Source: Rosa chinensis (lineage: Eukaryota > Streptophyta > Magnoliopsida > Rosales > Rosaceae). Taken from it: a stretch of 64,000 nucleotides of DNA. Numbering within the stretch: position 1 is the first letter of the stretch; each line of letters starts with the position of its first letter. A program made the position numbers and the translations under genes. This document shows, one piece after another, positions 23,069-33,660 of this stretch. Under the pieces are notes generated by a model. That model saw only the letters and a program-made list of their open reading frames with translations. It did not search any database and was not told the DNA's origin. The stretch is taken from assembly GCF_002994745.2 (NCBI RefSeq), contig NC_037093.1, positions 43,938,384 to 44,002,383 on the forward strand. The letters run 5' to 3'.

Positions 23069-24110
23069 TCACAGAGTTGGAGCAGCAACAGGAGCACCAC
23101 CCAATCCCATTTTCTGGCCCAAAATAGCAAGCTGCTCCACAAAGTACACTCCTCTCCTGTGAGTATTTCTGTTGTTCCATAGATAACATGCCTCGTAGGC
23201 TGTTGACGCTGTACAAGCTCTTGCAGGCTCCCGTACTCCACATAATTACCACCACCAACCATGAGCACTATAGCCTCCTTAAAAGGTCCTTTTAAATGGT
23301 TGCTTCCCGAGCTTGACTCCGGAGCACGAGGATCAAACATAAGGTAAGAATCAACTTCTGGATTTGGCTTTCCCTCCATCAAAGCCTCCACTGCCCTAGT
23401 TAGTGCCAGCTGCCTATCACTAGATATATAACAGATTTTTGAAACCTGCTGTCACAGCACTAAATGACTGCCCATAGAGCTTCTCTTATGCCCCCAATCA
23501 ACTACATTAATTGCTTCGATCTGCTAGCAGAATTTGCTGATGCCAATGAGACATTCAGCGATTTGATCTTCTTCGCATACTGAAATGCACGGGTATCAAC
23601 CTTAGACTCCCTGAGCGCTGCTTCCACTAATTCGACTTCTCCCAGCTGCATGGTTAATGCTTTCTGATGAAATGAGATACATGATAGCAAATCGTACGTA
23701 GTTTATCCATCTTAGTTCCTTTTCCTGCAGTAAGTGCACCCAGAAGTTCTTTTTTTATCAATGCCCCCTCTAGCCATCATGTCATACTCCTTGTTGGCAA
23801 AAGCATCAAGCGACCTCTCCTTGATCTCACCCAATAACACAGTTGCAATATTTGTGTCCGTGCTTATGATCAATCACCTGCTTGCAGTCAACTCAGGTAA
23901 GGAGTTCACTGCACTCATCAAATGTTTTGTGTTTCCAATCACATCTGTCCCATCAAACTCAGTTCCATCAGTCCCGCTGGTCCTTCTATTTACCTCATCA
24001 ACATCCTTCTTATACTTGATTGGCTCACAAGAGCTCTGCAATTTTATTTTTGTTTGGGTCGAGTCTGGGAAATTAATTATGAACTTTACTCCTCTGCGGC
24101 AGATTCCTCA
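23069..24110 (-). pseudogene. SLY1 (Sec1/Munc18 family) processed pseudogene, 5'-truncated
   Basis: Read on the minus strand in several frames, the segment covers the C-terminal half of SLY1, an ER-Golgi SNARE regulator. It includes the EFDGTD / NTKHLM region, the ANKEYDMMARGG equivalent, KGTKMDKLR, FQYAKKIKSLNVSLASANSA, MEGKPNPEVDSYLMFDPRAP and GPFKEAIVLMVGGGNYVEYG, and ends after GQKMGLGGAPVAAP at the stop 23071-23069. Several frameshifts and stops interrupt it. The matching blocks follow one another without introns and the 5' half is missing, which points to a retrotransposed, truncated copy. I could not find a clear poly(A) tail. Confidence 0.85.
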
Positions 24111-24253
24111 GTAAACACTATTCACAAGACCAATTAAAACGTGCCACGTCATATTAAATAAAGTTGTAATTTTTCATTCGTTGACGACCTCTAGCTTCTA
24201 CGAGTCGTAAACAAAAGGGAGCGAAAGGCGGAGGTGTCGTTGGAATTTTGCAA

Positions 24254-26044
24254 ATGGCGGAGACGACGTCGTTTGCGAGGAACAGATACTGGGTACTGAG
24301 GCACGGCAAGAGCATTCCGAATGAGAAAGGCCTAATCGTCTCCTCCATGGTACTTCTTCCTTTATCCTTTTTGCTTCTATTTTGCTGTTTGGTCCTTTGT
24401 TTTTCGACTATTTTTTATTTTGACATACTGAAATCTCTCGCAGGAAAATGGGACGCGCCCAGAGTATCAATTGGCGCCGGAAGGTGTTGATCAAGCAAAA
24501 CGGGCTGGAGAGTTGTTCCGAAAGGTGCGATTTTGTGGATCAAATTTCACTTTTTGAGCTGGGTTTTTGAGCTCTTAGATTTAAACAAAGACCACCAATG
24601 TCAGTATGTAGCTATAAACTTGGCTTGAATGTAGTGACCACTGAGTGCCTGAAAAGGATAAACGATGCTAATATTGGTTGTTATTTAAGCATGTGATCGG
24701 TACGATTAGTAAGAGTTACATTGATGTACTGAGTTTAAGCATTTGATGAGTAAGTTTAGTGAATAATTGGGTAGCATGTGCAGGTACTTGAGGAAAATAG
24801 CATGCCAATTGAAAATGTTCGCATTTGCTATTCTCCCTTTTCGAGAACAAGACAGACTGCTGAAGTTGTTGCATCTGTCTTGAATATTCAGTTTGAGGGT
24901 GCTCAATGTAAGGTGAGATGGTCCTGTGCCAATGTATAATTTGTATATGTGCTAGAAAGGCTACTGGAAAAGAGCTGGATTAATTTCTTGTTCACGTAAG
25001 CGTGTTTGAGTCTATAATGAATGTAATTACAAACTCCAGGAATTAGCTGTCAAACCACTGATTAGGAAGTGCATATTTCTTGGCAGGTGATGGAAAACCT
25101 CCGCGAACGCTTCTTTGGTCCTTCATATGAGCTCATGTCACATGATAAAGTAAGTTACCTTTAACAGGTATTTGTGTAGTTTTCCAAATGATTAAAGTGG
25201 TAGATGAAGAGCTTCCACTTGATTATCAACTGGAGCTGCTAACTTATTATCTTCTTCTGCTGAGGCTATCTTAATTCTCTCTTATTTTTGCTGGCAGTAT
25301 CACGAAGTATGGGCTATTGATGAGAAAGATCCACTCATGAAGCCAGAAGGAGGAGAAAGTGTCGATGATGTTGCATCTAGACTTGTAGAGGCTATTGCAA
25401 ACATAGAATCACTATTTCAAGGGTAATTTTTATCTGTATTGCATTCCTACATGGTATTCATTTTCGCAATAACTGTACAAGCATCTCTTTTTGTTTTTCT
25501 TCTCTTTTTCTTTTTTTTTTGGTCACAAAACTGAGCATCTTTGGTAATGAAATTGCACATTTGCATGTTCTGTTAGAAAACCTCATTAGTTAAATAATGT
25601 TTCACATTGCATTTAATCTTGTCACAATGGCGTTGGCAGACATGAAATCAAATGTACAAAGTTCTTTAAGTGATCACGAAATGTTACTTACCAAAAACTT
25701 TCCATTGAAACATGAACTCTGTACTTGGGTAAAATCATTATAGTTATTTTCACTTTCCATTGAATTTAAAACCAAAGATGAAAAAGCCATCGTAATTCTT
25801 GATAGATACAATAATGCATGTTAATGTGTTATGTTCATGTTCATTACGTAGGTGCACAATCTTAGTTGTTAGTCATGGCGATACCCTACAAATCTTGCAG
25901 ACAATATTGAATTCTGCTAAGCCTGATGCAGCATCCACCTATGATGACTTGACTTCAAGAATGCAAACAGTAAGAACCCCTTCCATCTTGTCAGAGCACC
26001 GGAAATTTTCCTTGCTTACTGCAGAGCTTCGGGCAGTTATATGA
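24254..26044 (+). CDS. phosphoglycerate mutase-like / histidine phosphatase family protein
   Basis: Six exons in phase: 24254-24349, 24444-24524, 24784-24912, 25087-25149, 25298-25422 and 25852-26044, encoding 228 aa. The catalytic RHG motif is YWVLRHGKSIPNEKG in exon 1, and the second catalytic His lies in VVSHGDTLQ in exon 6. YSPFSRTRQTAEV and KPEGGESVDDVASRL are the other family blocks. It belongs to the small cytosolic branch of the superfamily, for which broad phosphatase activity is likelier than true glycolytic mutase activity; the substrate cannot be told from sequence. The ATG is the first in the frame and follows an in-frame-free leader. A GT at 25970 is not used, since the frame continues to LTAELRAVI. 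It is divergent to the SLY1 pseudogene, whose 5' edge is only about 150 bp away. Confidence 0.92.
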
Positions 26045-27224
26045 ATGTTACACGTCCAGGTCTAAATACATATCAAGGTTCGTAATGACAATAGCGCCTA
26101 TAATTTATAGGTGCTATTATTTGTTCGCTTATTAGTTATTACTGTTATATTACGAGTCATAATGCAATCCAAATATCTTAATATCAAATATCTTGCACTT
26201 GGCTAGGCTCTTCCATCCTCTACCATTCTGCTCTGGACTTCAATTATATTTTGTATCCTTCATTACTCTCGGGATTTCTAGGTTCTGTTTGAGTGCTCTA
26301 CCTATTCTAGTTTTTTGGCAAAGAAACAGATGGTACTGTTATTTAGATAAACCAAAAAAATATGTTGCACAGAATTAACAATAATTCCAGGGCATCAAAC
26401 ATGAGTATGTCGCAATAGGAGGAGCATTGGAGCATCCAAAATAGACACTCCCAAATCTAAAGGCACCGGTGCCTCTTGAAACTTTTCAATTGAAGAGCAA
26501 AATTCTTAAGCAAGTCTCCATCTCTATCTCCACCATAAGCTTGGAAGGAACCAAGCCTTTCCAAATTCAGGGTGTACCAGATATGTTAGCACCTTTCCAT
26601 CATCTAAATAGGAGACGTCCAGAACTCCATCTCCCAAGATATAAATGCAATTCCCCTCTAAATCTTTGTTGACATTACATGCCAAAATCGACAAGAGAGT
26701 ACTATATTAAAATATAGTACCCGACTGTACTAATACTACAATTTGGGGAATTATAATATTTCCTTTGTTGATGTATGTAGCTCTTGTCCTTTATTGCTTA
26801 GTTTTGGAATATTAAGACTACAATTGAGAAATCTAACTAATACTACAATTGAGAAATCTAATGGGTAAATATGCATGCTCTGACGAAAATATACTTCAGA
26901 AAAAATGTGATTTGACCGATATATTCTTGATTTTAACAGAGGTTTTGAGGGAGGTACCAAAATGATAGACGAGATATAAAGTTAACATACCAATTTACTA
27001 GTTATGAAAGTTGAGGTACTGTTAAGTAAAAATTGCATACAGTGAGCGAAAATGGCACCCAACATAATTTCATTCGTATTCATTAAAAGAATAAAGTTTT
27101 AATTATTTTGGGTTCAACCCATTCAAGACAGAATGCGTCTCTTAATTACAATCCCTTGTTACAGGGAAACACAATTTCATTCCATTTATGAAGAAACCAA
27201 TTGTGGATGTGCGTTTGTTTGTTT
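26045..27224. other. intergenic, small repeats only
   Basis: AT-rich DNA downstream of the phosphatase gene. It contains a near-palindrome gtactatatt-aa-aatatagtac (about 26699-26720) and a short direct duplication of ctacaattgagaaatctaa (about 26817-26860). I see no supported gene. Confidence 0.55.
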
Positions 27225-27925
27225 TTGCGGCTGCACCCAGATATTTGAATGGGTTGCCTACGTACCCTTGAAGAGGGATCAAGCCACTCGTAGTTCAAGA
27301 ATTTTAATGAGTGGATGACTCATTGGAGGGTTTTGATTTTGGAATAAGAATAGTGTTTGGGACGAATTTGGTTGAAGAGGACCAGGGATTTGATTTTGTA
27401 TTTAGGACGCGGTTGCATCTAGATAGATTTGGTTCTAAATTGCCTACATATCCTTTGCAGGATCAAACCACATGTAGTGCCGGCATTTGTAGTTAGGACC
27501 CATTTATTTTGAATTTTGTGTTTGGGATAGGGTTTAAAGCCCTTGAATTTGGTTTGGACTTTATTTGTGTGATTGGGAATGGATTTGATTTTTGTGGTGC
27601 TGGGAGAATTTGACTGGAGTCAGTGATTCATTTGGGACTGGCCGAATTTGACTGGTGGAGTCAAGGATTCTGTTTGGAGTTGCTGTTGCATCTAGTGGGT
27701 CGCTAGACTGTCTACATACTCTGTGAAGGGATCAAACCATTGTAGTTCATTGGAATTGGTATTTCCAGTGTTGGGAAAATTTGATGGGAGTCAGTGATTC
27801 AATTTAGGATTGGCTGAATTTGACTGGTAGAGTCAAAAATTTTATTTGGACTTGTGGTTGCATCTAGTGGGTCGTTAGATTGCCTACGTACCCATTGTGG
27901 GATCAAACCGACCGTAGTTCATAGG
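27225..27925. repeat. dispersed array of a CCTACGTA...CGTAGTT hairpin motif
   Basis: Four copies of one motif occur near 27225-27300, 27408-27470, 27684-27755 and 27862-27925. The core is ttgcctacgtaccc, then gggatcaaacc, then cgtagttc. The outer CTACG/CGTAG and inner ACCC/GGG can pair, so each copy could fold as a hairpin. The DNA between copies is also related (aatttgactgg.. gagtca..gattc), giving a loose period of about 180 bp for the last two. I have seen comparable motifs in plant intergenic repeats but cannot name a family. Confidence 0.7.
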
Positions 27926-28852
27926 AATTGAGTTTTCAGTTTTGTACAGACTTTTGTGTTCGACAGATGTATATAATTTGAATCCGTCAAATAAACTTTT
28001 TCTTTAGGTGGACACTTAATTTGGTAAAGTGTCCACTTATTTGATTTAGGCACTCCTCGTACCGAGCTTTGCAATTGGCTCTGAGACGTGAAGTCGGCCT
28101 TGCATATGCTTGATTGTAGTTGCGACATGTAATTTGATTAAGTCCGGAACTTTGAAGTAGGTGTAGAGTTGACTTGGACACCTTCTAAACTCTCTGTACA
28201 TATGGGACTATGAGAGAGCTCAACACCATTATCTGCCTTTGATTATTTTCTGCATCCTGCTTGCATTTTAAGGTTTGTTCACTCTAGCAAGAAGGACAAA
28301 TTTGGTACAATTTTGAGAAGTGTCGACCCATGTAGCTTTAGGAGGTAGTCTCGCATATCTTTCTTAGGATTTAGGATTGATTATACTTGTTCAATCCTTG
28401 ATGCATGCTAGACATAATGGCTTCTAGGTGTTGGCAAGAAAATGCTTTTATCATTTTTTTTTCTCTGCTTGCGGTGCCCATGCCAGTATAGCATTCAAAG
28501 TTTCAACTCTTCCAACATATTAAAAGCTAGACAATGCCTGACTTTATATTTTGTGTTATACACATGTTTTTGCATGCAATCTCGTCATTGAGCTCAAAAC
28601 AAATGTTGTTCCAATACCCATGTACCTTTCTATTTGATGGATATCTTGTTCAACTGAGTCTCCATTTTTTTGTGACGACATACGACACTTGGCATCATTC
28701 TAGCAGACATTCAAGTTATGGCTTTATTGATCGATGTGTTGCTGCGGCTTTATTGATTGCTACATATGCTTGGCCTTCGTTGGTGATCATGCTGCTCGTG
28801 GGCTTCATGTGCTTTGAGCGGGAGGCACCACCCACCATATTAGGTTTAATTC
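27926..28852. other. intergenic, no supported gene
   Basis: Mixed AT-rich sequence. An open stretch from 28534 runs into the repeat that follows, but it shows no known domain and its 3' half is repeat-derived. Confidence 0.5.
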
Positions 28853-29075
28853 ACTTTGCTTTCGCCGCCTATATGCAGGACGCATCGCCGTATAGACATC
28901 GAAAGAAATGAATCACCATGCTTTGTCTAGCTCACTTTGCCTTCGGCGCCACCGAAAGAAAGAAAGAAAGACACCAGCATATTTAGTCTAGCTCACTTTT
29001 CCTTCGCCGCCTATACGCAGGATGCACCGCCATATAGACACCGAAAGAAAGAAAGAAAGACACCACCACATTGTG
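28853..29075 (+). repeat. imperfect triplication with GAAA runs
   Basis: A unit of roughly 75 bp with ctcactttgccttcgccgcc, then tatagacaccgaaagaaaga occurs about three times (28853-28910, 28930-28970 shortened, 28995-29065). Each copy ends in a (gaaa)n run of different length. Confidence 0.75.
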
Positions 29076-29282
29076 GCTTTGATTTGTGTCAGAGAGACTA
29101 CTGTGGGCAGCAGCTAGCTTGATGACTCTGTTGTCGCTGATGTGGTAATTGCCTTAGTCATCAGCATGAGATTATGTGGTGACGTTAAAGATGACACTTA
29201 GTAACGTCTGCATCATGAAAGAGAAAGCTCAGTAATTTCAAGTGATAATTATAATCATATACCTATGATCACTGTTCTAAAA

Positions 29283-29460
29283 AACGGCCGCCTAGGTGCT
29301 GGGCGGCAGCAAGCCGACTCGAGTAATGGGTAATCGGAGGTATTGGGCGGTCAGGATTTAGGAGGGCGCCTGGGCGGGTTGGGCGAGCTGGGCGGTCGAG
29401 GCAGAAGGCCAAGATGTCGATTCCCGAAAGGCCAAAATAGACCGCAGCTTTTCATCGCTC
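29283..29460. repeat. GC-rich repeat-like block
   Basis: The block contains repeated gggcggt/gggcgg and gcctaggtg-type words in otherwise AT-rich DNA. It resembles a dispersed plant repeat, but I cannot define ends or family. The reading frame across it (29343-29561) is a by-product of composition. Confidence 0.45.
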
Positions 29461-29499
29461 TTCAGCTCTTCATCCCTGCAGCTCCACAGCGCCTCTGCT

Positions 29500-31260
29500 C
29501 CGAATGTACCTTAAATATTTGGATGATCAGGCTTACTTTCAAATGCAAGATTTGTAACTGACGCACCTTAAATTTTCAACGGGGTTTGACTTCTCCTTGT
29601 TAATCTCAAAGCTGGAGTCCTTTATTTTTGAAATGAGACCCACTAGAAGTATTATGATCGAAAGAAGACCACTTGAAGTGCACTCATAATTCTTCTTCTT
29701 ACCACAATAGCTGGGTCTTATCATCATTTCATTAGGAGGATTCACATATACAAACATATATAGATATGTGCATATAATTTTCACCTTCTTTTTTTCATTG
29801 TCAACAGGGACTAAAATGTAGAATCATCCATAGTTAGGATATTTGTGATTTATCCCAATATGCTAGTATTAAATGTGGATAGATGCAAGTTTTGGCCGTT
29901 TTGGAGGTGGAGGGGAGGTGGAATGGCCTTAATTATGCAAGTATTTGTAGTTCTTTCTTTTCAATTAGATAGTACATGTAAGTTACATAGTACATATAGT
30001 TTTTATAATTTTTTATTTTTTATTTTTTATAACACTGGGGATTTGATAGCTCTTAAAATCAAGTTATCAGTAGGAAATTTTGTGATGTAATTTATTCATT
30101 TATTTTAAAATCCAAGTGTTCAAAAATTTTGAATGGAAACTGTGGAAGTATATACCGCAGTGCTTTTATATGAACCACAAAATCAAAATGAAACAATGGA
30201 CAATGGCTGAAATGTACTCACAACTCTAAATCACATATATTCAGTATATACATTCCATAGCTTAATTACACTTCAAAATTTCGAAGTCCACATATCGGAC
30301 CTTTTGCACTAGACAATTTCAAGTCCAGTAACCTTAACTTTAGAACTGAACTTTGTTCTGTTTTTACATAGCTAAGATGCACCTGGAGCTGGTATCTTTC
30401 AAACTTAAATTCTCAAAGTCGGCCAAGATTCCATCAAGAGGTCTTCTCATATCAGCCATCACCTTTTCTGACTTCGTGCTAGTTATAAATGTTTCTCAAA
30501 ATGATGAAACGAAGCGGAGCAGCCCGGCCCCAACACCATTGGAGGTGGTCGGCGGCAGCTCTGCCCCTAACTCCGGCGACCTTTTTCGGCCAGTTCCGGG
30601 GGTCCCAAGAGCAGTTTCTGCTCATTTTTAGATTCTACATGTCGATACGATCATTTTGATATATAGCATGTGAATTTTGGATATCGTATGATTTAGTTGT
30701 GAATTTTACAATTTCGATCGATTTTGATAGTTCGATTTGTGATATGTGAAGATCGGACCATCCGTTAGACTTGTAATTTTGATATGATGATCGTAGGACT
30801 GTCACAAATGTGGGTCTTGCAGAAACTACCTACCTATATTGATTTTCAATTTGCTTGAGACGTGTTACTCTATGACATTGTCTTGGTTGCCATCAATCGA
30901 ATACCGGTAATCGAAGACAAAGTTCGGTTATGTCAAGCTCTCATCCAAACTTTTCACATTTCACTTGGAATGTTGCAGCTTGGGCAGACAATGAAATTAG
31001 TAGTACTTGCATTGTTGATGATCATGTACTAATTTTTATTCTAATTAGCATTGGTATGAAATGTAAAAAAATATCTTGCTATGAATGTAAAGTTTGAATA
31101 TTTTCGATTGAGTTGTGGATTTGTTCATTTTATTGTAAATATTTGTAATATATTTAAATTGTAGAAAAATAAAAGTATTTTTTTTTTGAATAAAAAATAA
31201 AAGTATTATTATGTTTAGGTTGCAAATTAATTAGCAGAAATTTTTTTTTAACATGCTGTT
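29500..31260. other. intergenic, no supported gene
   Basis: AT-rich sequence. A short GC-rich patch at about 30508-30620 keeps an open frame (30353-30631) but shows no family resemblance and may be a transposon scrap. Confidence 0.5.
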
Positions 31261-31989
31261 ACTTTTACACACAGAAATCAGTGAGAGTTAGGGTAAAAGG
31301 ATTTGACACAGAAATCCGTGTGAGATAGGTGTGTATTTGACACAGAAATCCGTGTGAGATTGGTACGTATTTGGTACAGAAATCCGTGTGAAATAGAGTT
31401 GTTCACACGGATACATTCCATTACGGTGATCTATATTTACGGAAAGATAGTGGGGCCCACTTCTAATATTCACACGGACAAAATAATCCGTGTGAGATAG
31501 GTATGTATTTGACACAGAAATCCGTGTGAGATTGGTACGTATTTGGTACAGAAATCCGTGTGAAATAGAGTTGTTCACACGGATGCATTCCATTACGGTG
31601 ATCTATATTTACGGAAAGATAGTGGGGCCCACTTCTAATATTTACACGGACAAAATAATCCGTGTGAGATAGGTATGTATTTGACACAGAAATCCGTGTG
31701 AGATAGGTACGTATTTGGCACAGAAATCCGTGTGAAATAGAGTTATTCACACGGATTGCAGCTAATTCCGGTAATTTATATTTATGGAATTATAGTGGGG
31801 CCCACGTAAGTATTTCACACGGACAACATAATCCGTGGCAGATGAGCATTACCCCCCCTCCAAACCGCACGGTAATACCAATCTGTGCGTGCACTGTGTG
31901 TAAAAGCTATCACACACTGAAATCAGTGTGAGATAGTCTTATTACCCACAGATTAAAATCCGTGGGTAATTGTTGTTTTGCTAGTAGTG
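31261..31989. mobile_element. CACTA (En/Spm) transposon terminus with subterminal repeats
   Basis: The right edge, read on the minus strand, begins CACTACTAGCAAAACAAC, the hallmark end of CACTA elements. Inward lie many copies of cacacggatt / aatccgtgtg in both orientations, as expected for transposase-binding subterminal repeats, including hairpin-forming pairs such as cccacggat..atccgtggg. No second CACTA terminus and no transposase are visible, so the element is one-ended (deleted); its left limit is uncertain. Confidence 0.75.
31333..31848. repeat. 172-bp tandem repeat, three copies
   Basis: A 172-bp unit starts at 31333, 31505 and 31677. The first two are nearly identical and the third is diverged after its midpoint. 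Each unit contains four to five cacacgga/tccgtgtg sites and a gtggggcccac palindromic core. Minus-strand reading frames with repeated peptides across this block derive from the repeat. Confidence 0.9.
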
Positions 31990-32020
31990 TCGGCCACCTT
32001 CTCCGCGACCTTGTTGCACA

Positions 32021-32480
32021 GTGTGTGAAATGACGAAATATCTCCTCTTCTTCTTCGCTCTCATCCTCCACGTTTCTCTCTCCTCCCAAACTGCCGACCC
32101 GAACCCCATCGCCGGCCCACACCGAGCTGACCCGCTACGGCTTCCCAATCGGGCTCCTTCCTTCTCCGGTCAAAAACTACACCGTCAACCCCCTTATCGC
32201 CGACTTCGTCATCGACCTTGGCGACGCGTGCAAGATCACGCTCCCGCCGGACAACTACTTGGCCACGTATTCCAAGAAAGTCTCCGGCAAAATCAACCAA
32301 GGCCGGATCGCCGAAATCAACGACATCAATGTCCAGGCCTTCTGCCAGTGGTGGTCAGTCACCGGAATCAGGTCCAGCGGCGAGAATTTGGTGTTTAAGG
32401 TTGGGATGGTGATGGCGAGGTACCCTTCTAAGAACTTCAATGATAGTCCTGCTTGTGAGGGCCGCCGCAAGAGTCCATAG
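32021..32480 (+). pseudogene. DUF538-family secreted protein, frameshifted
   Basis: The start encodes a clear signal peptide (MTKYLLFFFALILHVSLSSQ). After about 30 codons the frame must change once, between about 32085 and 32115, to reach the DUF538 domain. The domain continues with ELTRYGFPIGLLPSPVKNYT, then KITLPPDNYLATY, KVSGKINQGRIAEINDINVQ and FKVGMVMARYP, and stops at 32478-32480. Length and order match DUF538 proteins, single-exon in this region. The single frameshift makes it a recent pseudogene, or a sequencing error. A CACTA terminus ends only 31 bp before the ATG, so the native promoter is displaced. Confidence 0.8.
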
Positions 32481-32870
32481 CTGGATTGTTGGGATCCACA
32501 TTCACAGAGGAATTTAGAAAAGAATTGATAGAATCATTGATATTAAGTGCCGCATCAAAACCATCAAGATTAACATGAGAATTTGGAAGTCCAGGTTTTA
32601 CTTTAAACAAATGGTCCAAGGCCTATAGCTGGTGGTCTGATGATAAAGGCAGGGGAAGACTTCGAAATAGGTGTGATATCATTCCAATTTCCAACTAGCA
32701 TCATGCTGTCTTTTCGCAACAAATGGTGAAGATGGTGCCTTAGAATGGGTTTCTGGAACCCCTGAAAGGGATCCAATAGTCGGTTTTCTAAGGATGAGCC
32801 GATGAGATTTGCTGAGATTGCTGAGAAACCGAGGAGAGAGAGAGAGAGAGAGAGAATCAATTTTGTTATT
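32481..32870 (-). pseudogene. unidentified gene fragment with frameshift
   Basis: On the minus strand a protein-like sequence runs from 32860 (IGSSLENRLLDPFQGFQKPI, later SMMLVGNWNDITPISKSSPA), stops at 32603, and continues in another frame from 32619 (DHLFKVKPGLPNSHVNLDG) to about 32437, where it meets the DUF538 end. Amino-acid composition is like a real disordered nuclear protein, but I do not recognise the family. A GA microsatellite (32836-32856) sits at its upstream edge. It may be a captured exon. Confidence 0.4.
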
Positions 32871-33660
32871 TCAATTTTCTGAAATTTTAATTAAGAATTT
32901 TGAAATTTTGCCTGCCATGTGGGCCCCACCAGTGTCAAGTTGGCATGCCACATCAGCTACTTAACGGCTTCATTTGACGGAATCCTAACGGAGGGATCTA
33001 TTGAATGAGAAATGATAGTGTGAGGGTGTTTTTGTAGAAATTGAAAGTCTAGAGACTGAATTGATTTTGGACCCAAACCACAAGGTACTAAACAATATTT
33101 AGCCCAAAAAAAATTCAAGCTTTAGCCCGGCTCGACCTTGATAAAAAACAAATGAGCCGAACATGATCACCCTGGTATTCACTCTGGCTCGGCTCATTTA
33201 CACCCTTAACTAAGCTTTTGCTCATAGATGTTGAAAAAAAACTGCTTCATTAAGCTAAAAGCTAAAACTATTTATTTCTTTTTGAATGACTCTAAAATAG
33301 TAAAATATGCTCCCCTCCTCATTTGGCCAATTATGTATTGACACATGTACTTTTACTTAAATTGAGCCTCAACCCCAAAATAAATTTAACCCAAAACTAG
33401 CTCTGCATTCCCGACCCTTTTTTGGACCCAAACCCGAAATCTAACTGACCAGCTGCGACTCACAAGCTGCTATTGATCACTGTCACTGTTGCCTAGGGAA
33501 GAAGAAGAAGAGGAAGAAGAAAAAGAGAGACAGAGACAGAAGGCTCCGGTGCTTAGGTGAGTACCTAATCCAGATCTAGTAACCGCCACCGTCGCATTGC
33601 CAAGCTAAGCCAATTCTGAGAGCCACTCGCAGCCACAGTCTCACAGTGATAAAGAGAGAA
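32871..33660. other. intergenic and cofactor B promoter, no gene
   Basis: The first part contains repeat-like sequence with ggcatgccacatcagc and gtgggccccac motifs. The last 200 bp are purine-rich (agaagaagaggaagaag at 33499-33520) and form the leader of the following gene. Confidence 0.5.

Noticed and set aside
28534..28911. Open frame of 125 codons
   Set aside because: Its end lies in the GAAA-containing triplication and the rest lacks any recognisable family or splice context.
31288..31750. Minus-strand frames with internally repeated peptides
   Set aside because: They are translations of the 172-bp CACTA subterminal tandem repeat.
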